NCBI RefSeq assembly: GCF_014191055.1
Contig: NZ_JACHWB010000001.1
Span: forward strand, 1,145,875-1,209,874
Reading direction: 5' to 3'
DNA length: 64,000 nt
Origin: Microvirga lupini
GTDB taxonomy: Bacteria; Pseudomonadota; Alphaproteobacteria; Rhizobiales; Beijerinckiaceae
How positions within the stretch are numbered: the first letter of the stretch is position 1; every line of letters begins with the position of its first letter. The notes under the pieces were generated by a model. The model saw nothing but the letters and a program-made list of their open reading frames with translations. It did not search any database and was not told the DNA's origin. Made by a program: the position numbers and the translations under genes. Of the stretch, positions 1 through 8,344 are shown one piece after another.

Positions 1-1
1 C

Positions 2-1066
2 ATCAAGGCCGGCGCCACAACGATCAACCTGCCGGACACTGTGGGCTATGCCACGCCCGACGAATACCGGGCCATGTTCCGCGCTGTGCGCGAGCGCGTG
101 CCGAACGCCGACAAGGCCATCTTCTCGGCCCATTGCCACAACGATCTGGGCCTCGCGGTTGCCAATTCCCTGGCAGCCCTGGAGGGCGGCGCGCGGCAGA
201 TCGAATGCACCCTCAACGGCATCGGTGAGCGCGCCGGCAATGCGGCTCTGGAAGAGATCGTCATGGCGATCAAAACCCGCGGCGACGTGCTGCCCTACGA
301 GACCGGCATCGAGGCCACCATGCTGACCCGTGCCTCGAAGCTGGCGTCCGCCGCCACCTCGTTCCCCGTGCAGTACAACAAGGCCATCGTAGGCCGGAAC
401 GCCTTCGCCCATGAAAGCGGGATCCACCAGGACGGCATGCTCAAGAACGCCCAGACCTACGAGATCATGACGCCCGAGAGCGTCGGCGTCTCTAAGACGT
501 CCTTGGTGATGGGCAAGCATTCGGGCCGGGCGGCCTTCCGCAACAAGCTGGAGGAGTTGGGCTACAGCCTGTCGGACAACCAGTTCCAGGACGCGTTCGA
601 GCGCTTCAAGGAACTCGCCGACCGCAAGAAGCACGTCTACGACGAGGACATCGAGGCGCTGGTCGACCAGAACATCGCCATGGCCCATGATCGCATCAAG
701 CTGGTCTCGCTCCACATCGTGGCCGGCACCCGCGGCCCGCAGCGCGCCACCATGCGGCTCCAGGTGGACGACCGGATCGTCGTCGAGGAGCAGGAGGGCA
801 ACGGCCCGGTGGATGCCACCTTCAACGCCATCAAGGCCCTGGTGCCTCACGAAGCGGTGCTGGAGCTCTACCAGGTCCATGCCGTCACCGAGGGCACCGA
901 CGCCCAGGCGGAGGTCTCTGTGCGCCTCTCGGCCGACGACCGCAGCGTGACCTCCCGTGCCGCCGACCCGGATACCCTCGTAGCCTCAGCCCAAGCCTAT
1001 CTGGGGGCCCTCAACAAGCTCATGAGCCGGGGTGCCCGCCTGCATGCCCAGCACGCAGCGGAATGA
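2..1066 (+). CDS. leuA: 2-isopropylmalate synthase, 3' part (5' end outside window)
   Basis: Condenses acetyl-CoA with 2-oxoisovalerate in the first committed step of leucine synthesis. The open frame runs in from base 2, so the N-terminal part is missing. Visible are the end of the catalytic TIM barrel with the metal-binding HCHNDLG motif, the [13 protein letters not shown] segment, the [13 protein letters not shown] motif, and the C-terminal LeuA dimer/allosteric domain (after about window residue 230). The rho-independent terminator directly after the stop makes it the last gene of its unit. The family call is secure. It anchors the left end of the window as core chromosome. Confidence 0.95.
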   Translation: MKAGATTINLPDTVGYATPDEYRAMFRAVRERVPNADKAIFSAHCHNDLGLAVANSLAALEGGARQIECTLNGIGERAGNAALEEIVMAIKTRGDVLPYETGIEATMLTRASKLASAATSFPVQYNKAIVGRNAFAHESGIHQDGMLKNAQTYEIMTPESVGVSKTSLVMGKHSGRAAFRNKLEELGYSLSDNQFQDAFERFKELADRKKHVYDEDIEALVDQNIAMAHDRIKLVSLHIVAGTRGPQRATMRLQVDDRIVVEEQEGNGPVDATFNAIKALVPHEAVLELYQVHAVTEGTDAQAEVSVRLSADDRSVTSRAADPDTLVASAQAYLGALNKLMSRGARLHAQHAAE

Positions 1067-1073
1067 TTAAACG

Positions 1074-1100
1074 AGAAAGGCCCGTTGAGCGGGCCTTTCT
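1074..1100 (+). terminator. Rho-independent terminator of leuA
   Basis: A perfect 11-bp stem (AGAAAGGCCCG / CGGGCCTTTCT) closes on the 5-nt loop TTGAG, 8 nt after the leuA stop. The right arm ends in a T-rich stretch (CTTTCTCTT), so RNA 3' of the GC core is U-rich. The run is not a pure T-tract. Confidence 0.85.
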
Positions 1101-1362
1101 CTTGGTCAGGGCAATGTCGAAGTCTCGAACCCTCAAGCTTAAGGGCTTGAGGCAACCCTCATCAGTAAACGTAGCATTTGTGGGTTCGGCCTGATCATTT
1201 TTGCTCGAAGATGCAACGAAGTTGGCCCATTTCATAAGGCTCCTGGGAAAATCCGCGCCTGAGGCAGAAAACCTTGCTTATAGGGCTAGACAGCGGGTAC
1301 CCGGTTTGTTACACGCACGGCCTCTTCAGCGGTCATCGCGCCGCTGAATTCGCTTCGGCGAC

Positions 1363-1438
<76 letters not shown>

Positions 1439-1964
1439 ATAAAATCAATCGCTTAGATGGGGTTTAAGTTAGAACGGGCCAACCGTTTTACACCCGTTTT
1501 ACAGACTTGGTTCTCTCTTCAACCTCTCTCGCTTCCGTATTGCGGACCCCGCAAGTCTAAGATCATGGCCAAGATAGTAGGCTCCAAGGATCGCCAATCG
1601 ACCATTCGGAGCGGTTGCTGAGCATTCCGGTGGCGAGGATAAAGGCCTCGTCCTTTTCGGCCCGAAGGATCTGCGGCGTGGCATAGGTGATGGTGAGAGC
1701 GGCAGCCAAGCCCAATCCGAGCGGTGCCCTCGATTGGGCAAGTGGGCATGATTTTTCGCTGGGTTATGCCGGGTTGATCAATGGACCCTGAATCGGCGCT
1801 CATGTTCATCGATTGTACGACTAGTAGTCGTCGTTCCAAATTCCTGTATGTGAAAGAGAAGTCCCGGCCGCATACAGACATTGGTTCTCTTACATAGCCA
1901 ACCTAGCATCCCTCCCTGCAACTCAGAAAATGTTGCACGAACTAAGAAATATGGGAGGAACATG
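1439..1964. other. Gene-poor interval after tRNA-Lys, possible gene remnant
   Basis: No intact gene is evident between the tRNA and the TTT binding protein. On the minus strand a start-less open stretch (about 1750 down to a stop at 1563-1565) reads LGLAAALTITYATPQIL followed by a segment with ATGMLSNRSEW. It looks protein-like but has no usable start codon, and I cannot assign it to a family. Other frames here are short and of unnatural composition. The stretch may be a decayed gene. The promoter of the TTT operon should lie near its right end, but I cannot pick out convincing hexamers. Confidence 0.3.
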
Positions 1965-2945
1965 ATGTCGAAGTACGCTGTTACCATGCTGGGCATTGCC
2001 ACATCCCTGACGATGGCTGTACCAGCCTTTGCTCAAACAGCGTATCCGACTCGTCCGATAACGTGGGTCGTTCCGTTTGCCGCAGGAGGCGTCACCGATA
2101 CTGTTGCCCGCAAGATGGCTGGTCCGATGTCGAAGGTGCTAGGGCAGACAGTCGTGGTCGAGAACAAGCCTGGCGCAGGCGGCGTGGTGGGAACGGAGGC
2201 GGTCGCATCCGCCAAGAACGACGGCTACACGGTACTCTATACGTCGTCCGGCCCCATGTCGATTTTGCCTGCACTTCAGGCAGGCAAACTCTCTTATGAC
2301 CCGGTCAAGAGTTTTACCCATGTTCAGGGTCTGAGCGTTGCCAATCAAATGATTGTTGCAACACCCAGCGCACCCTTCAGCACACTGCCAGAGTTGATCG
2401 CCTACGCTAAGGAGAACCCGAACCAGATCAACTACGGTTCTCCCGGCGTAGGCACCGCCCAGCATCTGGCGGGTGAATTGCTGCAATCGGCTGCAGGCAT
2501 CAAGATGACCCACATCCCCTACAAGGCTGGCAGCAATCAGATGGTCGACCTCATGTCGGGTGTCATTCAGGTGTCATTCGAGTATTCGTCCGTCGTGGCG
2601 CCCTACGTCAGCGGAGGCAAGATGAAAGTGCTCGGAACGACAGGCTCGAAACGGGCGAGCGCCTATCCGAATGCCGTGACGGTGGTTGAGGCGGGTCACC
2701 CCGGAGCAGAAAATGCAGGCTGGAGTGGCATTGCCGTTCCGGCCGGCACGCCGTCGGAGGTCGTCGAGAAGATCGCAGCTGCCGCGCAAGCGGCTCTCAA
2801 GGATCCGGCAGTGGCGGAGTACTTCGAAAGCAACGCGATCCTCCCGCTGCCGGAGGTCGGCCCTGCTCAGATCAACGAATTTGTGGCAAGCGAAAGTGCG
2901 AAATTCAAAGCCGTCGTGGAACGCGCAGGTCTGGCTGTGAAGTGA
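1965..2945 (+). CDS. tctC: Bug/TctC-type solute-binding protein of a TTT transporter
   Basis: Periplasmic binding protein of the tripartite tricarboxylate transporter family, 326 aa, the usual length for Bug proteins. It carries a cleavable Sec signal ending in MAVPAFA-QT, then the typical YPTRPITWVVPFAAGGVTD opening, VENKPGAGGVVG, and YGSPGVGTAQHLAGEL in the ligand cleft. GGGAGG (1953-1958) is 6 nt before the ATG at 1965. An ATG at 1962 is possible but too close. It is followed by a strong stem-loop and then the small and large permease genes in the same direction. The substrate is unknown: Bug proteins bind diverse carboxylates, so citrate or tricarballylate should not be assumed. Confidence 0.9.
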   Translation: MSKYAVTMLGIATSLTMAVPAFAQTAYPTRPITWVVPFAAGGVTDTVARKMAGPMSKVLGQTVVVENKPGAGGVVGTEAVASAKNDGYTVLYTSSGPMSILPALQAGKLSYDPVKSFTHVQGLSVANQMIVATPSAPFSTLPELIAYAKENPNQINYGSPGVGTAQHLAGELLQSAAGIKMTHIPYKAGSNQMVDLMSGVIQVSFEYSSVVAPYVSGGKMKVLGTTGSKRASAYPNAVTVVEAGHPGAENAGWSGIAVPAGTPSEVVEKIAAAAQAALKDPAVAEYFESNAILPLPEVGPAQINEFVASESAKFKAVVERAGLAVK

Positions 2946-2979
2946 GCCAGTAAAGCCCGTCTACATTTATTGCGACCTG

Positions 2980-3008
2980 CTTCCGCACCTGCGACGCAGG
3001 TGCGGAAG
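2980..3008 (+). promoter_or_regulatory. Intercistronic stem-loop between binding protein and permease genes
   Basis: A perfect 13-bp stem (CTTCCGCACCTGC / GCAGGTGCGGAAG) with a 3-nt loop GAC starts 34 nt after the tctC stop. It is not followed by a T-run, so it fits an attenuator or mRNA 3'-end stabiliser that keeps binding protein more abundant than permease. It is one of five such post-binding-protein hairpins in the window. Confidence 0.7.
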
Positions 3009-3030
3009 CGCCACGCTTCCGGAGACTGCA

Positions 3031-3489
3031 ATGCCGATTTACAATCAGAGAGCTTTTGCGTCGGGTCTGCTCTTTGTCATTACAGCTCTCGCATTCTTTC
3101 TTGGATCGCGAGAGTACGATCTTGGCACTCCGGCTCAGATGGGGTCTGGCTTTTTCCCATCACTAGTGAGTGTATGTCTCGGAGGCGTCGGGCTCTTCAT
3201 CATGCTTGGTGCTGTAAGGCGGAGATCTGCGCGGGAACGTCTTAGGACCTGGAATATTCGCCTGCTAGCTTGGATTGCGGGATCTGTCGCACTTTTCGCC
3301 TTCATGCTTCCCAGATTCGGTTTCGTCATCTCCTTGGTCGTGCTGCTTGTTCTGGCCAGCCTTGCAAGCCATGAAGCGCGCTGGCGCGGGATCGTCATCA
3401 ACACTCTCGTCCTAGTAGCAATCGCGGTAGGAGCCTTCGTTTACGGCATCGACTTACAGCTTCCGCTCTGGCCCTCATTCATCAGGTAG
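3031..3489 (+). CDS. tctB: Small permease subunit of TTT transporter (TctB family)
   Basis: A 152-aa inner-membrane protein with about four hydrophobic segments (starting near residues 10, 40, 75 and 110), matching the TctB/DUF1468 size and layout. It begins MPIYNQRAFASGLLF and has the DLGTPAQMGSGFFP turn common in this family. It lies between the binding protein and the large permease, with its stop only 8 nt before tctA, so it is part of one operon. Confidence 0.85.
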   Translation: MPIYNQRAFASGLLFVITALAFFLGSREYDLGTPAQMGSGFFPSLVSVCLGGVGLFIMLGAVRRRSARERLRTWNIRLLAWIAGSVALFAFMLPRFGFVISLVVLLVLASLASHEARWRGIVINTLVLVAIAVGAFVYGIDLQLPLWPSFIR

Positions 3490-3497
3490 AAACGCAG

Positions 3498-5000
3498 ATG
3501 GATCTGCTGTCGAACTTATCAGTTGGTTTCACGACCGTCTTCACACCTGACAATCTTGCTTATGCTTTCCTGGGCTGCCTACTCGGAACATTGATTGGCG
3601 TGCTGCCGGGCCTCGGCCCACTCGCAACAATCGCGATGCTGTTGCCGATGACCTACAACCTGGCACCCGATTCGGCCTTGATTATGCTCGCGGGAATCTA
3701 CTATGGCGCCCAGTATGGTGGTTCGACCACTGCGATCATCGTCAATCTGCCTGGCGAGTCCTCATCGATCATGACGGCAGTCGACGGACATCAAATGGCG
3801 AGGCGTGGAAGGGCGGGGGTCGCCCTTGCAACGGCGGCAATCGGATCGTTCTTCGCTGGATGCGTGGCAACCCTCGCCATCGCAGCACTTGCCAAGCCTC
3901 TGGCGGAAGTCGCGCTTCAGTTCGGTCCGAAAGAATACTTTTCATTGATGGTCCTAGGCCTCCTTCTTGCAATCGTCATTTCCGCAGATTCACTGCTGGA
4001 AAGCTTGGGCATGGTCCTCGTTGGGGTGCTTTGGAGCCTTATCGGGACCGACGTGAATTCCGGCACCCAGCGTTTTACTTTTGGCGTCACTCAGCTGTTC
4101 GACGGACTCGATTTCGTGCCTCTAACCATGGGCATCTTCGGCTTTGCCGAGATCGTGCGAAATCTTCAACAGCATGGAGCAGGGCAGGGTCTTACAGTTG
4201 AGAAGCTCACCAGTCTGTTCCCTACGCGGGCTGACTTCAGGCGCATGGCCGCACCAATTGCGAGAGGGACGTTCATCGGCACGATCCTAGGGGTTCTGCC
4301 CGGTGGTGGAGCCGCGCTCGCATCGTTCACATCCTATTCGGTCGAGAAGAAACTCTCCAGCAACCCCACCAGCTTCGGCCAAGGAGCGATCGAGGGTGTG
4401 GCCGGACCGGAATCCGCGAACAATGCGGGAGCGCAAACCTCTTTCATCCCCTTGCTGACGCTTGGCCTGCCGGCCAATGCGGTCATGGCTCTGATGGTTG
4501 GCGCGATGACCATTCACAACATTCAGCCCGGTCCCCAGGTCATGACGGCCAACCCATCACTCTTCTGGGGAGTGATCGCCTCGATGTGGGTCGGGAATAT
4601 GATGCTGGTCATCCTGAATCTTCCCCTTGTCGGGCTCTGGGTGAAGCTTCTCAACATCCCCTACCGCTTTTTATATCCAGCAATCATGATGTTCTGCTGT
4701 ATCGGCGTCTATTCGCTAAAGAACAGCACGTTCGAAATTTATGAGGCAGCGATCATGTGTATTGTCGGCTATGCCTTTCTGATGCTGAGATTGTCTCCCG
4801 CCCCGCTACTGCTCGGACTGGTGCTTGGCCCGCAGCTGGAAGAGACATTCCGTCGAACCATGCTTCTCTCTCGAGGCGACGCCACCGTGTTCTTCTCATC
4901 ACCCCTGTCGGCAGTACTCCTCGCCATTGCGTTTTGTGCGGTAATTGCGATCGCCGTGCCAAGCATCCGTGGAAGGCGGGACAAGGCGCTTCAGGAGTAG
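3498..5000 (+). CDS. tctA: Large permease subunit of TTT transporter (TctA family)
   Basis: A 500-aa multi-spanning inner-membrane protein that forms the translocation path of the tripartite transporter. It shows both family repeats: GVLPGLGPLATIA near residue 35 and GVLPGGGAALASF near residue 265. The YYGAQYGGSTTAI segment near residue 73 and a second copy region with LGLPANAVMALM are also present. The length is that expected for TctA. With tctC and tctB it makes a complete three-part, ion-gradient-driven carboxylate importer. Confidence 0.92.
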   Translation: MDLLSNLSVGFTTVFTPDNLAYAFLGCLLGTLIGVLPGLGPLATIAMLLPMTYNLAPDSALIMLAGIYYGAQYGGSTTAIIVNLPGESSSIMTAVDGHQMARRGRAGVALATAAIGSFFAGCVATLAIAALAKPLAEVALQFGPKEYFSLMVLGLLLAIVISADSLLESLGMVLVGVLWSLIGTDVNSGTQRFTFGVTQLFDGLDFVPLTMGIFGFAEIVRNLQQHGAGQGLTVEKLTSLFPTRADFRRMAAPIARGTFIGTILGVLPGGGAALASFTSYSVEKKLSSNPTSFGQGAIEGVAGPESANNAGAQTSFIPLLTLGLPANAVMALMVGAMTIHNIQPGPQVMTANPSLFWGVIASMWVGNMMLVILNLPLVGLWVKLLNIPYRFLYPAIMMFCCIGVYSLKNSTFEIYEAAIMCIVGYAFLMLRLSPAPLLLGLVLGPQLEETFRRTMLLSRGDATVFFSSPLSAVLLAIAFCAVIAIAVPSIRGRRDKALQE

Positions 5001-5172
5001 TTCAATCCGGGCGCTGCCTGAACGCTCGCAGAGAAGCCAGTAATACACATGCATGTAATTACTCTCGCGGCGTTGACCCTGTCTGTACTCGATCGATAGC
5101 GTTCTGCCTACATTGCCAAAGAATCTCCAACGATATGGCGACACGATCTTGGCTTCAGGAGGAGCTGTCCGA

Positions 5173-5328
5173 ATGAAGAAACTCTCACTTCTGGCTGGTG
5201 TATCCGCCATGCTCCTGGCCCAAGCAGGGGCTGATTATGCTCAGGAAAAATATACGGATGATGTCATCCGCGTCGGCGTCATGAGCGATATGGCAGGCGT
5301 CTATTCTGACAGTCGTGGCGCTCGGTGA
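5173..5328 (+). pseudogene. 5' fragment of a branched-chain-type ABC binding-protein gene
   Basis: A strong AGGAGGAG (5157-5164) precedes the ATG by 8 nt. The frame gives a signal peptide (MKKLSLLAGVSAMLLAQAGA) and then DDVIRVGVMSDMAGVYSD, the first strand of a Liv-type periplasmic binding protein. Soon after, the frame runs into unrelated sequence and stops at 5326-5328, so about 51 of roughly 410 residues remain. The intact gene at 37198-38424 has the matching DNVIRIGVMNDQSGVYSD. The fragment abuts a truncated SMP-30 gene, so a deletion has removed the rest of this gene and the start of the next. Confidence 0.85.
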
Positions 5329-5980
5329 CGGGGTTTACATTTACGGTACGACGGATGGTGACTTGAGATCCGTCTTCAAGCTTCCCGATAGTGAGAAGGG
5401 TGTTCGCTTCAATGACGGCAAGGTCGATCCTTATGGCAATTTCCTTGCTGGCACCCTCACGATGGAGGGCGCTGCTCGCGGCAAGCTCTATCGGATAGCA
5501 TCTAACGGGCGGGTGGCCATTCTCAAGACAGGCATCGCGATTCCGAACGCGATCTGCTTCACGCCGAATGGCCAGAGCGTCTATTTCGCGGATAGCCTTG
5601 AGAATTGCGTGAAGCTCTACAGGTACCTGCCCGACACTGAACAACTTAGCGAGCCGCTCCAGGTTCTGGACACGAAGGCATTGGGCTCGGCGCCCGACGG
5701 CGCTTGTGTGGATGCCGATGGCAATCTGTGGGTGACACTCGTGCAGAATGGCAAGATCGCCAAGTTCGACGCGGCGGGCAATGTCGCTGCGGTCTTCGAA
5801 GCGCCAGTCGATACCCCGTCCTGCGTAGCATTCGGCGGCAGGACTCTGCAGAGCCTCTACCTGACTTCCATCAAGGATACAGGCACCGGTCGTATTGTAT
5901 CTTCCCATCCGCATGGCGGCCATCTCTTTGCATGCGAGGATCCGTCATTCCGCGGCATGAAGGATTATCTTTTCTCGTAA
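5315..5980 (+). pseudogene. 3' fragment of SMP-30/gluconolactonase-like gene
   Basis: An open frame of 221 codons matches the C-terminal three quarters of the SMP-30 beta-propeller lactonases and aligns along its length with the intact copy at 36231-37115 (shared VRFNDGKVD, YFADSL, VDTPSC/VDMPSC, LYVTSIKD-type blocks). The first 60-70 residues are missing, including the metal-binding Glu of the GESPVW motif, which is Glu17 in the intact copy. The remaining three metal-site positions (Asn of FNDGK, Asn of IPNAI, Asp of APDGA) persist. Translation could begin at GTG 5315, but the product should lack activity. The join with the binding-protein fragment lies at about 5311-5324. Confidence 0.82.
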
Positions 5981-6004
5981 CCGCATCTGTATCGGAGTGA
6001 GCCC

Positions 6005-6760
6005 ATGAGTCAGGTCGCTATCGTGACCGGCGCCGCCCGCGGTGTCGGCCTTGCCATTGCCCAGCGTCTCGGATCCGCTGGGCGGACTGTCTATATGCTC
6101 GATGTGCTGGAAGCTGATCTTCGAGAAGCTGCCGGGAAACTCGGCCATGATGGGATACAGGCGATTCCCATGGCAATCGACCTGGCTTCCCAAGAGCAGA
6201 TCGCAGATCTTCCGAAACGCATCGGCCAGTGCTTCGAAGACGTATCCATCCTAGTAAACAATGCTGGCATCGCGCCCATTGCATCGGACGGAAAGCCCAT
6301 ACTGGGCCCGGAGATCGCCCTTGAACAATGGGAGCGGGTCCTGACCATCAACCTGACTGCTCCATTCCGCCTGATGCAGATCTGCATTCCTGCCATGAGG
6401 CGAAGGGGGTGGGGCCGCATCATCAACATCTCGTCGCGGGCAGGTCGATCACCAGGCGGAAGCTCGGGTGCTGATTATGTCACTTCCAAATCCGGGTTGC
6501 TCGGATTGACGCGCGCCTTTGCCCATGACGTAGCCGCCTCGGGCATTACGGTGAATTCGATCGCGCCCGGACGGATCGATACCCCTATGGGCATGAGCTC
6601 GTCGGAGGATCTGTTGAGACTGGTGCGGGCGAAGATACCTGTCGCCCGGATCGGTCAACCGGAGGAGGTCGCTGCCCTCGTGGCCTTCCTCGCCGGCGAG
6701 GAATCGGGTTTCATCACCGGCGCTGTCATTGACATCAATGGCGGCGCGCTGATGATCTAG
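6005..6760 (+). CDS. SDR-family oxidoreductase (3-oxoacyl reductase-like)
   Basis: A 251-aa classical short-chain dehydrogenase. It has a TGAARGVGLAIA nucleotide-binding loop at residues 8-19, NNAG near residue 86, a catalytic Ser in INISSRAG, YVTSK as Tyr-x3-Lys, and the C-terminal FITGAVIDINGGALMI. GGAGTGAGCCC precedes the start. It lies 24 nt after the SMP-30 fragment and probably belonged to that operon before the deletion. The substrate is unknown, with an alcohol/ketone pair in the ring-degradation pathway plausible given the monooxygenase downstream. Confidence 0.85.
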   Translation: MSQVAIVTGAARGVGLAIAQRLGSAGRTVYMLDVLEADLREAAGKLGHDGIQAIPMAIDLASQEQIADLPKRIGQCFEDVSILVNNAGIAPIASDGKPILGPEIALEQWERVLTINLTAPFRLMQICIPAMRRRGWGRIINISSRAGRSPGGSSGADYVTSKSGLLGLTRAFAHDVAASGITVNSIAPGRIDTPMGMSSSEDLLRLVRAKIPVARIGQPEEVAALVAFLAGEESGFITGAVIDINGGALMI

Positions 6761-6919
6761 AGCCAGGGCTTCCCGATTGAGGTGTTAGGCGGCTGTGGGC
6801 AGATCTCCGACATGGAGCGCCTGAGCACGGTTTGATCGCAATGCTTGTGGCCTTCTGCTGGGGAGCGTCTCAGTTCAGCTACTTCGCTACTCCCCTCACC
6901 AAGAGACAGGAGCTACTCG

Positions 6920-7897
6920 ATGCAGGCGGTTTGGTATGAACGTAATGGCCCAGCCCGTGAGGTGCTTCAGTTCGGTGAGATGCCTGATCCGGAGCCTGGG
7001 CAGGGTGAGGTGCGGGTGCGCGTCCATGCGTCGGGCGTCAATCCGTCGGATTGGAAGACCCGCTTGGGGTCCCGCCCCATGGTCGGGCCACGGGTCATCC
7101 CCCACAGCGACGGGGCAGGCGTCATCGACCGCGTGGGCGCGGGGGTCGACCCGGCGCGGATCGGCGAACGGGTCTGGATCTGGAGCGGCCAATGGAAGCG
7201 CGCCTTCGGGACCGCTGCAACCTATATTGCGCTGCCGTCAGAGCAGGCGGTGAAACTGCCTGATGCGATCTCCTTCGAAGTGGGTGCCTGTCTGGGTATC
7301 CCGGCGCTGACGGCTCATCGTACCATCACGACGGAGTGCTCGCCGGAGGGGCAGATTATCCTGGTCGCGGGTGGCGCCGGGGCGGTGGGGCATTGTGCGA
7401 TCCAGATCGCAAAGCTGCTCGGGGCCGCTCAGGTGATCACGACTGTGAGCTCGTCCGAGAAAGCAGAGCATGCCCGAGCGGCCGGTGCCGACGAGGTGAT
7501 CAATTACCAGACCGAATCCGTGCCTGACCGTGTCCGCGAGATCACGGGCGGTCACGGCATCGACCGTGTGGTCGAAGTCGACATGGCCGGAAACGCTTCG
7601 TTGCTTCCGAAGATCGTTGCAATAAACGGATTGTGCGTCGCCTACGGATCGAATACCCCCCAGGTGACCTTCGAGTTCGGCCCCATGATCCTCAGCGGCG
7701 CCGCAGTGCGGTTCTTCATCGACTACGAGCTTCCGCCCGAGGCTCGCAGCCGCGGCATCCGGGACCTGACCCGCTGGATGAACGAGGAGCGCCTGCAACA
7801 TGCGATCGGCGCGATCCTACCCTTAGATCAGACGATCGAAGCGCATGAGCGCGTCGAACAGGGAACGGTGATCGGAAACTTGGTCGTGATACCCTGA
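6920..7897 (+). CDS. Zinc-less MDR oxidoreductase (quinone reductase-like)
   Basis: A 325-aa NADPH:quinone reductase/zeta-crystallin type enzyme. It opens MQAVWYERNGPAREVL, has the GROES-like domain to about residue 120, and the AGGAGAVGHCAIQIAKLLGA nucleotide motif near residue 150. No structural-zinc Cys cluster is seen. The ATG at 6920 is chosen over an upstream in-frame ATG at 6845 because AGGAG sits about 8 nt before it and family homology begins there. Such enzymes reduce quinones or enones with NADPH. The neighbouring BVMO and OYE suggest an unsaturated cyclic ketone as a possible substrate (inference). Confidence 0.85.
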   Translation: MQAVWYERNGPAREVLQFGEMPDPEPGQGEVRVRVHASGVNPSDWKTRLGSRPMVGPRVIPHSDGAGVIDRVGAGVDPARIGERVWIWSGQWKRAFGTAATYIALPSEQAVKLPDAISFEVGACLGIPALTAHRTITTECSPEGQIILVAGGAGAVGHCAIQIAKLLGAAQVITTVSSSEKAEHARAAGADEVINYQTESVPDRVREITGGHGIDRVVEVDMAGNASLLPKIVAINGLCVAYGSNTPQVTFEFGPMILSGAAVRFFIDYELPPEARSRGIRDLTRWMNEERLQHAIGAILPLDQTIEAHERVEQGTVIGNLVVIP

Positions 7898-8344
7898 AAA
7901 AAAGGATTCATGATCGGCCCCGTTTCAAAACGGATGCCCCGAAGGACGCTCAATACTCCGATCTGATACATTCGGATCTGGAAATGTATGCCCACCGCCA
8001 TCGGCCAAGCTCACTGCCGATCAGCATTCGCCCCTTGATTTCAGGATAAGGCTAAGTCTGCGAAGAAGACGTCCTGGCAAGCTTTCACATTCATGAAAGT
8101 TTCCTTCGCATCCCCGATATCGTTGACTTGGATTGCCTCCGGTTCGATGCTTAGACATAGGGCCGCCGCAGGTAATGCCCTGGGAGAGACGCCAACACTC
8201 AGGTCTATTGGCTGGTCTCCGACATGTCGTTCACAGGGGCGCAGTCGGTCGGAGATCGGGCAGATTGGACTTGCAGTCTTCCATGTGGTCAGCAGCGTGG
8301 CAGTGCGCCCTGCGGCCGTCGAATGATAGAAGGGAAATGCTGAC
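7898..8344. other. Interval without a recognisable gene
   Basis: It lies between the MDR gene and the monooxygenase gene. Open frames exist on both strands (a minus-strand one ends at 8041), but none has a ribosome-binding site or sequence I recognise, and the longest overlaps the start of the monooxygenase on the opposite strand. The left part is AT-richer (runs of A after the MDR stop). It may hold a promoter for the monooxygenase or an eroded gene. I cannot decide which. Confidence 0.3.
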
